Counted from the stretch's first letter, positions 19,932 to 30,018 are shown. The stretch: DNA of 64,000 bases from Caldifarciminota bacterium (GCA_023129165.1 JAGMCL010000060.1:1-64000); one strand, 5' to 3'. Program-made: numbers and translations. The notes: generated from the letters alone by a model not told the origin.

Positions 19932-20193
19932 GGGGTCAGGTCTTTAGTTTTAAGTTTTCAAGTAACCTTATTAACTATTCTCTTAAGGCGTTGGGTTTTT
20001 ACTATATGAATTTCAAAATACTTAACAATAATTGGTATATTGATTTAACCCGAGTTAAACATTTTCGCTATAATCTGAGAGATAACGTGGTATACCCATC
20101 CAGTATATTACTTATTAACACTCTCATTATAGTATCAATATAATATATTTTTTAGAAAAAGTCAAGTAAATTTAAAACTAAAGACCTGACCCC
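19932..20193. mobile_element. MITE-like GGGGTCAGG element, family 1 copy B (262 bp)
   Basis: Same TIRs and identical length to 15762-16023. Confidence 0.85.
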
Positions 20194-20251
20194 AATTTCG
20201 CAATTTTGCCACGGACAATATGAGGGTGTAGGAACTCGAATTTTTAATAAA

Positions 20252-21358
20252 CTATCTCACCTTTAACAGCTTCTTGGTTGCAGTATATTCTCCAGCATCA
20301 AACTTAAGAAAATATACCCCTGATGGAAGTAATGAATTATCCCATAAAACCCTATATTCACCAGCATCCATCACATTGTCAATAATCGTCTGTATTAGTC
20401 TTCCGCTCACACCATATATACCAAGACTTACTTCTGTCTTCTTTGAGAGCGTAAACCTAATATTCGCATCTGAGGTAAGCGGGTTGGGATATACCTCGTA
20501 TAGTGATATCATAAATCCAGCTTCGGCATCTTCTATACCAGTTGATGGAACATACTTGACTGTGAAGTAGTCATAGTCCCCTCCGATCTTAGAAGCTCCT
20601 GTGACTATGATGTTGTCTAAACTATCCACAGCCACTGCGTAGGCATTATCCCGGGCTCCATTATCGATTGTGTCAGCCCACAGGATGACACCTGATGGAT
20701 CATACTTGACCGTGAAGTAGTCATAGTACGCTCCGATATCAGAAACTCCTGTGACTATGATGTTGTCCGAACCATCCACAGCCACACCATAGGCATCATC
20801 GCAGGCTCCATTGTCGATTGTGTCAGCCCACAGGATGACACCTGATGGATCATACTTGACCGTGAAGTAGTCATAGTACGCTCCGATCTCCGAACATCCT
20901 ATGACTATTATGTTGTCTGAACCATCCACCGCCACACCAAGGGCCCAATCCCAGGGTCCATTGTCGATTGTGTCAGCCCACAGGATGACACCTGATGGAT
21001 TATACTTGACCGTGAAGTAGTCATGGTCCCCTCCGATTTCGGAAGATCCTGTGACTATGATGTTGTCTAAACCATCCACGACCACACCACGAGGATAATC
21101 ATCGGGTCCATTGTCAGTTGTGTCAGCCCACAGGATGACACCTGATGGATCATACTTGACCGTGAAGTAGTCATGGTCCCCTCCAGCAAAGGAATATCCT
21201 GTGACTATGATGTTGTCTAAACCATCCACAGCCACACCATAGGCAACATCAATGAATCCATTGTCGATTGTGTCAGCCCACGAGATGTAATACTGAGCCT
21301 CAACAACCGAAGATACTACAAACCCCAAAACCGCAATAGATAAAAAGAAATACTTCAT
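20252..21358 (-). CDS. Secreted SBBP-type beta-propeller protein with sorting domain
   Basis: Five 50-aa repeats (YDPSGVILWADTIDNG...GVAVDGSDNIIVTG); GVYFLKFDAGEYTATKKLLKVR. Confidence 0.82.
   Translation of the reverse strand: MKYFFLSIAVLGFVVSSVVEAQYYISWADTIDNGFIDVAYGVAVDGLDNIIVTGYSFAGGDHDYFTVKYDPSGVILWADTTDNGPDDYPRGVVVDGLDNIIVTGSSEIGGDHDYFTVKYNPSGVILWADTIDNGPWDWALGVAVDGSDNIIVIGCSEIGAYYDYFTVKYDPSGVILWADTIDNGACDDAYGVAVDGSDNIIVTGVSDIGAYYDYFTVKYDPSGVILWADTIDNGARDNAYAVAVDSLDNIIVTGASKIGGDYDYFTVKYVPSTGIEDAEAGFMISLYEVYPNPLTSDANIRFTLSKKTEVSLGIYGVSGRLIQTIIDNVMDAGEYRVLWDNSLLPSGVYFLKFDAGEYTATKKLLKVR
20551..21300. repeat. Five tandem 150-bp repeats encoding 50-aa SBBP units
   Basis: catacttgaccgtgaagtagtcat recurs at 20551, 20701, 20851, 21001 and 21151. 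Confidence 0.9.
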
Positions 21359-21535
21359 ATCTTCCACCTCTTTTAATAAGAGTTAATAATATGTCAATAT
21401 AATTGCTAATGATACATGCATGAAGCTTATCCTTGAGGTTCGATTCTGCTGGTGCTGTGGACGCAATACAACATCTATTGAATTTAAGATAGTTAAAGAG
21501 ATTGTGAGGGTGTAGGAACTCGAATTTTTAATAAA

Positions 21536-22849
21536 CTATCTTACCTTTAACAGTTTCTTGGTTGTTGTATATTCCCCGGTATCGAACTTAAGAAAATACA
21601 CGCCAGCTGGAACAGCAATGTCTGAATCATCTCTCCCATCCCAGACTACTTGATGAAATCCTGAATGCTTGAATGTATCTAAAAGTACTTTTATTTCTTG
21701 ACCTAATACATTATAAATCCTGAGAGTGACCTTGCTATCTTTCTTTAAAGTATACTTAATACTTGTCAAAATATTAAAAGGATTGGGATAGATTTGTAAG
21801 ATCATATTGTTTAATAATTCCTGTAAACCTACATGGGGAGAATAGCATAATACAACACCTCCACTTCCAGCTACCCACCCATGGGATGTATCTGTAAAAC
21901 AAACCTGGTGTAAAGTAGAATTAACAGGACTACTTTCAGTTGTCCAGTGCTCGCCGCCATCTCTTGTTCTTAAAATTACACCACCTTCACCAACTATCCA
22001 ACCATTCAGAGAGTCAACAAAATCAATTCCATTAAGAGTGTTGTTTATACCACTTAATTGGGTTACCCAGGTAGTGCCGGCATCTTCAGTATGTAAAATC
22101 GTTCCAGATTCACCTACAATCCAACCCTTAAGAGAATCAACAAAGAAAATATTTTTTATTGAAATAGAAAAACTATCTATTAAATTCAAATTTTCTGGTC
22201 CTGTTTGTGTTGAAAAGAGATAACATTGCGAGTCACCCCTAAAGGCGGTTGATAAATACCAACCACATAGTGAATCAATAAAGTGAATTTTTTCCCCACA
22301 CATAGCTTCTGGAATCCACCATGATATTTCACAATTACCTGTAACTATGTTATATATTGATGAGCTTACTTCACAAAAATAATAAAAACATTGTAAGTAA
22401 TAACCGCAGGTGGTATTTGGGATTGATATGTCTTTAATCCAGTTATATAAAGGTGGATTATTACTTTTTAACTCTATCCATGTACTACCAGCATCTATTG
22501 TATGTAATAATAAGACATAAAAATCAAATCCATACTCACTCTTGCTACCACCTGCCCAGCCTTCTGAATTATTTCTGAAACCAATAGTATATAGTCTTCT
22601 TTGTTCGCGACAATACTGTCTTTCCCAGCTATATCCACCATCACTCGTATGTATGATTTTGCCATATTTTTCTACCGCCCAACCATTCAGGCTATCTATA
22701 AAAAATATGTCTAAAATCGCTTGTCCAATACCAGTTTCCTGAATGAACCACCCTCTTGTATTATCAGTAACCTTTTTATTATTATCAATTTTCTCAGTTG
22801 GCTGAGGAATATTTATCAATGATAGGAAGATAAATATAAAAATGTGCAC
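21536..22849 (-). CDS. YCF48/BNR-like beta-propeller protein with sorting domain
   Basis: Repeated FVDSLNGWIVGEGGVILRTRDGGEHW units; NPFNILTSIKYTLK...GVYFLKFDTGEYTTTKKLLKVR. Confidence 0.85.
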   Translation of the reverse strand: MHIFIFIFLSLINIPQPTEKIDNNKKVTDNTRGWFIQETGIGQAILDIFFIDSLNGWAVEKYGKIIHTSDGGYSWERQYCREQRRLYTIGFRNNSEGWAGGSKSEYGFDFYVLLLHTIDAGSTWIELKSNNPPLYNWIKDISIPNTTCGYYLQCFYYFCEVSSSIYNIVTGNCEISWWIPEAMCGEKIHFIDSLCGWYLSTAFRGDSQCYLFSTQTGPENLNLIDSFSISIKNIFFVDSLKGWIVGESGTILHTEDAGTTWVTQLSGINNTLNGIDFVDSLNGWIVGEGGVILRTRDGGEHWTTESSPVNSTLHQVCFTDTSHGWVAGSGGVVLCYSPHVGLQELLNNMILQIYPNPFNILTSIKYTLKKDSKVTLRIYNVLGQEIKVLLDTFKHSGFHQVVWDGRDDSDIAVPAGVYFLKFDTGEYTTTKKLLKVR

Positions 22850-22881
22850 AGCGACTCCTATGTCAACTTAATTTTTAAGTT

Positions 22882-24897
22882 TTATTTTACTACCAAAAAC
22901 TTCCTTGTCCCTGAAAACTCACCTGCGTCCATCTTAAGGAAATAGACACCTGATGCAAGTTTATCTGTGTTTATAGTGAGATAATGTTTCCCAGCATTAA
23001 ATCTTTCATCTGCAAGGGTCTTAACAAGTGAGCCTGTTACATCGTATATCTTTATTGATACTTTCTCGTTTTTAAGTAGTGTGAAGCTTAATGTAGCGGA
23101 GTTTGTAAGTGGATTTGGGGTTACGACAGGAGGTTTGAATACAAGTTCCTCAGGTTCTTCCTCCACTTCAAGTTCAAACCAGGAGGTAAGGTTGTAAATG
23201 AATATATCCTGTGCATTTGTATCAGTTATGGCATTAAAGGGGAAGTATAGAAATACCAACCTAAATCCATACTCCGGGTCTTCATATCTATATCCAATGA
23301 TATTACCCTCTTCATCAAAAAAGAGCGGTACACACTCATCATCTATTTCAGTGAATATACCTACCCAGGTCGATTGACCTATTGAATCACAATCAACAGT
23401 AACCTCGGAAGGCATACCCGTGGTGAGTATATCTGTGTTTTCTATGGTAACAGTGAATGGAGATTCGAATATGTAATCATCGATGCCTTCATATGCCTTG
23501 AGATAATACCTTAAAGGATGTGGAGATGGTGGTGCAATCCAGTCGCCATATCCCAGCCCGTATCCACCACCTGGTATATCCTGTCCACAGAGGAATAGAT
23601 GTCCACCGTTATCCATAAAGTCTCTAAAAGCTTGAGTCCAAGACCAACCATATGTATTATAATAACAATAATAATAGCGAGCAAAGGTGAGACCAGAGAA
23701 AGCTAGCCAGGATATTGCCCTCCCGCCATCTCCATATACGTAGAAGTCTGTTACAGTATTATCTGCAAAACCACAAATGGTATCACTCCATTGATCCCAC
23801 TGTAGGTCTGCAAATGCATCATGCCCGTCACCCCAGGGGTAGTAGTCTCCGATGTAAAGAAGACCATTACCATCTGTACCCTGTCCTACTGTGTATGTAA
23901 ACTCTTGTGTAGACGCTTCGGCACCACAACCATCAATGCCTTCAACCCAGTAGGTTACCTTAGTTTCTGGTAGTTGACCGGGTATGATAGCGTGCCACCA
24001 TCCATATTCCCATCCATGTTCTGGATATAAGACTGAATCATTAATAACATCAATTTCTATTGTGTCAGATTGATTATCTATATAATAATACAGGTGTATG
24101 TCATCAATTCCAAGAGTAATACGGTCCGGATCAAAGTCTTCTGTGTATATGCTCACAGTTCTACCACCCGTATAATACGTACCCAGCAGTTCTTCAGCTT
24201 CGATAGCAGGACTGATATTTCCATAGACCTTTACAAGTGCCCTTATCCAGAAGAGATGCCATGAAGAGTACCAGCCAGGACCATTAGTTTGTGGTCCAGC
24301 ACCACCCTGTTTCCAGCATATCGCATGATATGGCGGGCTTTCGCCCGCGTGGATTGCTATTGTTTGACATGTGTCTTCTATCGCGCATGCACCTATAAAG
24401 GCATTCGTACCTACATCAGGCATAGTCGGAACAACAAGTGTGTCCCATTCCCGGTCGAACATGGGCTCAATTTCCAACACAGTATCAGCATAAATTGTAT
24501 CTATGGGACTTGGTCCAGGCATAGATTCAGAAGAGTGATACTCTTCGTAAATGGACATAGGGTGGGCTGCGCGTGCAACCATTGCATAGTATTCTCCAGG
24601 TCCATTTGTCCATCTATTTCTTAAGAAGTGTATCTCTACAAGTGAACAGGCTGCTGGTGGCTCGAAGTATACACCAAGGGTATCACCTACTTGGAAAACT
24701 ATATAGGTGCCGGTTAGTTCTCTGTAATACTCTATGAGCCAATACACAGATGCCTTATCTCTACAAGAGAGTATCTTACCTGGTTCACCTGGTTTGGAAG
24801 GTAGCAGATATACTTCTTGGGATTTTGCATATATGTTTTCTATGGGGATAATCATTGCAAGTAAGATAAGTATTTTTATGACATTATTTATTTTCAT
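22882..24897 (-). CDS. Secreted protein with sorting domain (paralog 1)
   Basis: Signal peptide; shares AKSQEVYLLPS..., GPGWYSS, WWHAIIPGQ, GIDDYI.ESPF with the neighbour; GVYFLKMDAGEFSGTRKFLVVK. Confidence 0.75.
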   Translation of the reverse strand: MKINNVIKILILLAMIIPIENIYAKSQEVYLLPSKPGEPGKILSCRDKASVYWLIEYYRELTGTYIVFQVGDTLGVYFEPPAACSLVEIHFLRNRWTNGPGEYYAMVARAAHPMSIYEEYHSSESMPGPSPIDTIYADTVLEIEPMFDREWDTLVVPTMPDVGTNAFIGACAIEDTCQTIAIHAGESPPYHAICWKQGGAGPQTNGPGWYSSWHLFWIRALVKVYGNISPAIEAEELLGTYYTGGRTVSIYTEDFDPDRITLGIDDIHLYYYIDNQSDTIEIDVINDSVLYPEHGWEYGWWHAIIPGQLPETKVTYWVEGIDGCGAEASTQEFTYTVGQGTDGNGLLYIGDYYPWGDGHDAFADLQWDQWSDTICGFADNTVTDFYVYGDGGRAISWLAFSGLTFARYYYCYYNTYGWSWTQAFRDFMDNGGHLFLCGQDIPGGGYGLGYGDWIAPPSPHPLRYYLKAYEGIDDYIFESPFTVTIENTDILTTGMPSEVTVDCDSIGQSTWVGIFTEIDDECVPLFFDEEGNIIGYRYEDPEYGFRLVFLYFPFNAITDTNAQDIFIYNLTSWFELEVEEEPEELVFKPPVVTPNPLTNSATLSFTLLKNEKVSIKIYDVTGSLVKTLADERFNAGKHYLTINTDKLASGVYFLKMDAGEFSGTRKFLVVK

Positions 24898-24928
24898 CTT
24901 TTAATCCTCCTGAAAACTTATAAGGATA

Positions 24929-26938
24929 TTATTTTATCACCAAAAACTTCCTTGTTCCTGAAAACTTACCAGCGTCCATTCTCAGGAAATAGACACCTGA
25001 TGTTAGTTCATCTGTGTTTATTTTTACGCTATGCTCACCCACATTTAATTTTTTATCAACCAATTTAATTAATAGGGAGCCTTTAATATCGTAGATATAT
25101 ATTTTTACATACTCAGGTTTTTCAATTGAGAATTTGTATCTTGTATCATTTGACAACGGGTTGGGTTTAACCTTAGGGAAGTTACATATCTCTATTTCCG
25201 AAGTTCTATCAACGCCAACGCAAGTCCAATTATGGAAATTTTCTATTAATATCTCCTGTGCGATTGTATCTGTTATAGCATGTAAAGGGAAGTAAAGAAA
25301 TAGTAACTTGTAGCCACTTGGTGATTCGTATCTATATCCTAAGATTGTGCAATCGGTTGAATAGAATAGTGGCTTACACTCTGAATCAAGTTCTGTGAAT
25401 GTACCAACCCATGTCGGGTATAATGGTGTGCAGTCTACAGTAATCTCATCTGGCATAGCGCAAGTAACATAATCTGTTACATCAATAAACACATCAAACG
25501 GCGATTCAGTAATATAATCATCTATGCCACCGTATGCTTTAAAATAATCTCTGAGTGGGTGTGGAGATTCAGGTGCTTCCCATTCTCCATATCCGAGATT
25601 AAAACCCGAACCTATAAGATCTTGAGATGATATTAATAGATTCCCACCTGAATTCACCAGACATTCAAACAACTGTGTATTAGTGAAATCAGCCAGACCT
25701 TCACCTCCGGGTGAAAGCCAACAGATTTCTCTGAGACCTGGTCCACTTATGTAATAATCTATAACAAAATTATCAGCAGAGCCATCAAGGTTCTCATTCC
25801 ATACATTGTAAAAATAAGTGGGGAAAGCATTGTGTACACCTGTTCCAAACCCAAAATATTCGTCCTCTTCAATATATACAAGAGAACGAAGCTGGGTGAC
25901 CCTCTTTACCATGTAGCAGTAGTAATGTGTTTTATATGTGGGTCTTAGTGCACTTCTATACTTAAGCTTTACCCAATAAGTTAATTTTACCTCCGGTCTC
26001 TGACCAGGAATAATAGCATGCCACCAGGCATCTTCGGAATATGGATCAGGGTTATAAACAGAATCCTGTATAAGAGATACTCTAAAAGTATTACATTCAT
26101 TTATAGAATAATATAGAAATGCCGAATCTGGATAAAATCCTACACCAGCCGAATCTTCATTGTAATCCCAGGAATAGATATGAACAGTTCTATCGTGAGT
26201 ATCGTATGTACCCTTTAATTTCTCAACAGAGACCCCAGTATAGTTCTGACCATAGAATTTAACAAGTGCTCGTATCCAGAAGAGATCAGATGAAGAATAC
26301 CATCCTGGACCATTAGTTTCGGGTCCTGCACCACTTTGCCGCCAGCATATTGCATGATAAGGAGGAAGAACATTTAAATCTACCTTCGTTGAATAGCAGG
26401 TGTCTTCAATTGTATACCCAGCCCAGAATACATTTTGGTCTATATTTGGCTGTCCTGGAATAACGAGAGTATCCCAGTGTAAACCTACTGTGAAGGGTAT
26501 CTCCATAGCAGCAGGCCTAAAGTATAAATTACCTATTGGGCTTGGACCAGTTATAGATGTAGAATCACGATACTCCCCATAAGATTCAGGTGTTACACTA
26601 TCGGGAACATCAGCAACAATACCATAATATAGGTCGGGTGTATTCCCACACCTTTTATATCTACAGAAATGAACTTCAATAAGAGAGCAGGGGAAAGGTG
26701 GAACAAATAATACCCCGATAGTATCACCAGGAAGGATATCAGTTAGGTAATGACTACTTTCTCCACAATCATACTGTATTAGCGAATGTGCTGAAAGCAT
26801 ATCTACAGACATCACTTTACTCGGTTCGCCATTTACAGATGGTAATAGATATACCTCTTGTGATTTTGCATAAATATTGCTTACTAAATTGCTACTTACA
26901 AGCAACATTACAAAAAATATTTCGATGAGCTTTTTCAT
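24929..26938 (-). CDS. Secreted protein with sorting domain (paralog 2)
   Basis: Tandem paralog of 22882-24897; GVYFLRMDAGKFSGTRKFLVIK. Confidence 0.75.
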   Translation of the reverse strand: MKKLIEIFFVMLLVSSNLVSNIYAKSQEVYLLPSVNGEPSKVMSVDMLSAHSLIQYDCGESSHYLTDILPGDTIGVLFVPPFPCSLIEVHFCRYKRCGNTPDLYYGIVADVPDSVTPESYGEYRDSTSITGPSPIGNLYFRPAAMEIPFTVGLHWDTLVIPGQPNIDQNVFWAGYTIEDTCYSTKVDLNVLPPYHAICWRQSGAGPETNGPGWYSSSDLFWIRALVKFYGQNYTGVSVEKLKGTYDTHDRTVHIYSWDYNEDSAGVGFYPDSAFLYYSINECNTFRVSLIQDSVYNPDPYSEDAWWHAIIPGQRPEVKLTYWVKLKYRSALRPTYKTHYYCYMVKRVTQLRSLVYIEEDEYFGFGTGVHNAFPTYFYNVWNENLDGSADNFVIDYYISGPGLREICWLSPGGEGLADFTNTQLFECLVNSGGNLLISSQDLIGSGFNLGYGEWEAPESPHPLRDYFKAYGGIDDYITESPFDVFIDVTDYVTCAMPDEITVDCTPLYPTWVGTFTELDSECKPLFYSTDCTILGYRYESPSGYKLLFLYFPLHAITDTIAQEILIENFHNWTCVGVDRTSEIEICNFPKVKPNPLSNDTRYKFSIEKPEYVKIYIYDIKGSLLIKLVDKKLNVGEHSVKINTDELTSGVYFLRMDAGKFSGTRKFLVIK

Positions 26939-27222
26939 ATTTTATAAATTTACACTAAGTTTATCTATTTAGAAGTTTGTTAACTAAGGATGAACAACAG
27001 TGAAGGAATAAGAGTTGGAGAACCATAATCCAATTATCTATATGCAGTTTATAATTCTTAGTTCATTGAAGCCACTCTTATTTCTGGCTGGAATGCGATG
27101 TGGAGTATTACAACTATCGGAGCAATCTCGAGGTATTATTCTATCACTACAATTCAGATGTATGTATATTTATTATAATTCAAAATGTGCTAAAAGTCAA
27201 GAAAAAAGATAAAAAACTATCT

Positions 27223-27396
27223 GGGGTCAGGCTAAAAGATAAGAGATAACTGCTTGGCATAAAGGGAAAGTTATAGTAGTTTTGTAATATGCTTAGAAAA
27301 CTGAGGATAGAATATGAAGGAGTTTTTTTGTTATGTGATATCTCGTGGTAAAAGGAGTGAGTTTATATTCTATCTCTTATCTCTTAGCCTGACCCC
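27223..27396. mobile_element. MITE-like GGGGTCAGG element, family 2 copy 1 (174 bp)
   Basis: GGGGTCAGGCTAAaAGATAAGAGATA...TATCTCTTATCTCTTAGCCTGACCCC; same length as the copy at 33085-33258. Confidence 0.87.
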
Positions 27397-27666
27397 CATT
27401 TCCCCTCCCAATTTAACATCCATTTAGTTTGTTGAAGCAAAGCGTAAATCCGTTCACGTCATATTCGGATCCCGCAGAAGGCGGGACATTTGAAGGAAGG
27501 TAGAGAAAGAGATTGTGAGGGTGTAGTATTGCTGAACTTCTTTATCTAAAGGTTTCAGGTAACCCTATCGGTGTATATGAAGTGCAAAGCATTTTTCATT
27601 TTACATATGCACCGTGTTATATGAAGTTCGGCAACATTCCTGTCTTTTTCTGTATTTATCTCCCTG

Positions 27667-28443
27667 TCATCTCATTACTATTACTTTCTCTGTTCTACTG
27701 AATTTACCAGATTCCAGTCTCACAAAGTAATGACCAGAGGTTACCTTCACTCCAGTATGGTTTGAGCCATCCCATCTAATAGTATAATTACCAGGCGTTA
27801 CCTCTTTGTTCACGAGTTCCTTTATCATCTCTCCAGCAATGTTGTATGTTCGCAAGCAAACTCTTCCCTTTCTTTTAATGCAATAGTCGATGACCACCCC
27901 ATAAGAAGCAGTTATAGTTGGCTTAATCTTGAGAATGCAGAACTCAGAGGTAGAGGGTGATATTTCAATACCTTGCGGAGAAGAGAGCTTGTAAATCTGC
28001 CAGTTATATGTCGCATCATACTTATCATACACAATCCAGTTTCCGTCAGGTGACCACTGGGGATTGCAATGGTGATAACCATCGTTGGTCAGGGCTATCT
28101 CTGTTCCACCTGCTGATGGAACCTTGTAAATCTGGTAGTGGCCTGTCGCATCATTCTTATAATACACAATCCAGCTTCCGTCAGGTGACCACTGGGGATT
28201 GTAATGGTTATAACCATCGTTGGTCAGAGCTATCTCTGTTCCACCTGATGATGGAACCTTGTAAATCTGGTCGTAGCCTGTCGCATCCAACTTCTGATAC
28301 ACAATCCAGTTTCCGTCAGGTGACCACTGGGGACAGTAATGAGCCCAATCATCGCTGGTCAGGGCTATTTCCTGTGCCCACAATGTGGACAGTAGAACCA
28401 TACAAGCGAGAATGGGGTAAAAAATCCTCCTATAGTTAATCAT
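27667..28443 (-). CDS. TolB/PD40-type beta-propeller secreted protein with sorting domain
   Basis: Three 45-aa units PQWSPDGNWIVYxKxDATGxxQIYKVPSxGGTEIALTNDG; GHYFVRLESGKFSRTEKVIVMR. Confidence 0.82.
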   Translation of the reverse strand: MINYRRIFYPILACMVLLSTLWAQEIALTSDDWAHYCPQWSPDGNWIVYQKLDATGYDQIYKVPSSGGTEIALTNDGYNHYNPQWSPDGSWIVYYKNDATGHYQIYKVPSAGGTEIALTNDGYHHCNPQWSPDGNWIVYDKYDATYNWQIYKLSSPQGIEISPSTSEFCILKIKPTITASYGVVIDYCIKRKGRVCLRTYNIAGEMIKELVNKEVTPGNYTIRWDGSNHTGVKVTSGHYFVRLESGKFSRTEKVIVMR

Positions 28444-28987
28444 AACACACCTCCTTTAAAAAGTTGCAGAGAACTGACACCATTTATGAACTTTATTTTT
28501 TCTGAATACTATTTACAATCTTCTGTAAGGAAATGAGCATTTTTATCTTTTCTTCAAAAGGTATCTTTGCGAGTTCTTTATGAAATAGTTCCTTTTTTTT
28601 CAAACAATTTCTTTCGTGTTATTATTCTATTATCTTCCATAACAATCTCTCTCTCATTTCGTAACCCAGATCTCTCCATCTGTTACTATTATAGCACAAA
28701 CTTAAGAAAAATCAAGAAAAATCTTGATTGAGTGTTTGATTCTTTTGTCAGAGTTAAGGCGTTGAGAAGATTAAAAGTGTTATTTGAGGAAGTGTTTTTC
28801 GGGAATCTGTCTGGCTTTCGATATCTTGAACAGCATGGACAAATTGCGAATCATCTCATGTATCAGTAAGGTTCGATTATGCTGGTGTTATAGACGCAAT
28901 TTAACATCAATTGAATTTGATGTAGCGTCAGCTATATTTGCTTTATTAGGCGGAATTATAAAATGGGTTACTTGTGGAATGGTATCT

Positions 28988-29629
28988 CTATGCTAAATAT
29001 AGCTCAAGATTTTCCATTAAAACAAAATCTTTTCTAATTTCTATTGATTCACCTGACTCTACTCCAGTAAGTTTTGCTATAATGGTTCCTTTTCCATCTA
29101 AAGTAAATAGTTTTGGGATCAAGTGGAAACGAAAAACTTGATTTGGTTTAAGAACATATATATTGGTATGATCCCAAATCATTTTAGTGTCATTTTGTGG
29201 AAAAAATTTTGTTATCTCAACTAATCTCTTATGGTCGTTGCGATCTTTGTAGAGTATCTTTATATCTACATCTTTCGCAACCTCAGTACCTACATAGTGC
29301 ATTTCAACTGCATAGGATGGTGGATTTATGTAAGGATATATCAATAGCGAATGTTCATTGATTGCTGATATTTCCGAATGTTCATTGATTGCTGATATTT
29401 CTTTGTTTAGCTTTCTATAGAGGAAAAAATTCGCCAATAGGAATGATAGAAGAAATATTGTTCCACCAACCTGCCTAATTAGCATTACATCTCTGATTAA
29501 TTTCTCCGCTATATTTGGACAAAAGAAAAGGATTATCCCCAAAATGCTAAAGGATGTAAAAAGCCATTGTAAACCGCTTGCGAAAACGTTTATAAAATAT
29601 GACCAAAAATCAGAAAGGAAATCTTTCAT
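28988..29629 (-). CDS. Hypothetical membrane protein, two N-terminal TM segments
   Basis: Hydrophobic segments FSILGIILFFC and IFLLSFLLANFFLY; sits downstream of attC-like site 1. Confidence 0.55.
   Translation of the reverse strand: MKDFLSDFWSYFINVFASGLQWLFTSFSILGIILFFCPNIAEKLIRDVMLIRQVGGTIFLLSFLLANFFLYRKLNKEISAINEHSEISAINEHSLLIYPYINPPSYAVEMHYVGTEVAKDVDIKILYKDRNDHKRLVEITKFFPQNDTKMIWDHTNIYVLKPNQVFRFHLIPKLFTLDGKGTIIAKLTGVESGESIEIRKDFVLMENLELYLA
29348..29401. repeat. Perfect tandem duplication of 27 bp
   Basis: cgaatgttcattgattgctgatatttc x2, in frame, encoding EISAINEHS twice. Confidence 0.95.
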
Positions 29630-29686
29630 TGAATTTACCTTTTTAGAGTTGCGAGGTAATAACTACTCGGTTTCGGGATTTTTCCA

Positions 29687-29741
29687 CCTAACGTCTGAGC
29701 TAAATTGCGCTGAAAGTGTCAGGTTAAGCGATTTGTTATAT
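29687..29741 (-). mobile_element. Integron attC-like site 1
   Basis: Minus strand ATAACAAATCGCTTAACCTGACACTTTCAGCGCAATTTAGCTCAGACGTTAGGT; AAC...GTTAGGT (GTTRRRY) core and imperfect dyad. Confidence 0.65.
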
Positions 29742-30018
29742 TGTGAGGTGTTATAATAAGCAATCATTCCCGTAATCAAGGGGTAAATTATGACAGATAA
29801 AGATATGGTTCTAGTTGAGTAGCATGATACCACGTTTTTCTCCGTTACATACGACTAGGAAGCAATCCATGGACATAGGATGGCTTTTTTTCAGAAGTCT
29901 GGGCTATCTAATTGCAAGGGATAATGTTACTATAGCCATCGCTGCTGAACAGAATGACCAAAAGAAATACAGGGATATAACTCTGATTCCTAGTGGTTCA
30001 ATTATATCCATTAGTAAG

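Noticed and set aside
20551-21300. Regularly spaced repeats as a possible CRISPR array
   Set aside because: The 150-bp period is in frame, coding (SBBP blades), and whole units are similar; no short repeat/unique spacer pattern and no cas genes.
27957-28439. 160-aa plus-strand ORF with internal repeats
   Set aside because: Antisense shadow of the PD40 repeat gene (27667-28443); the periodicity comes from the 135-bp coding repeats.
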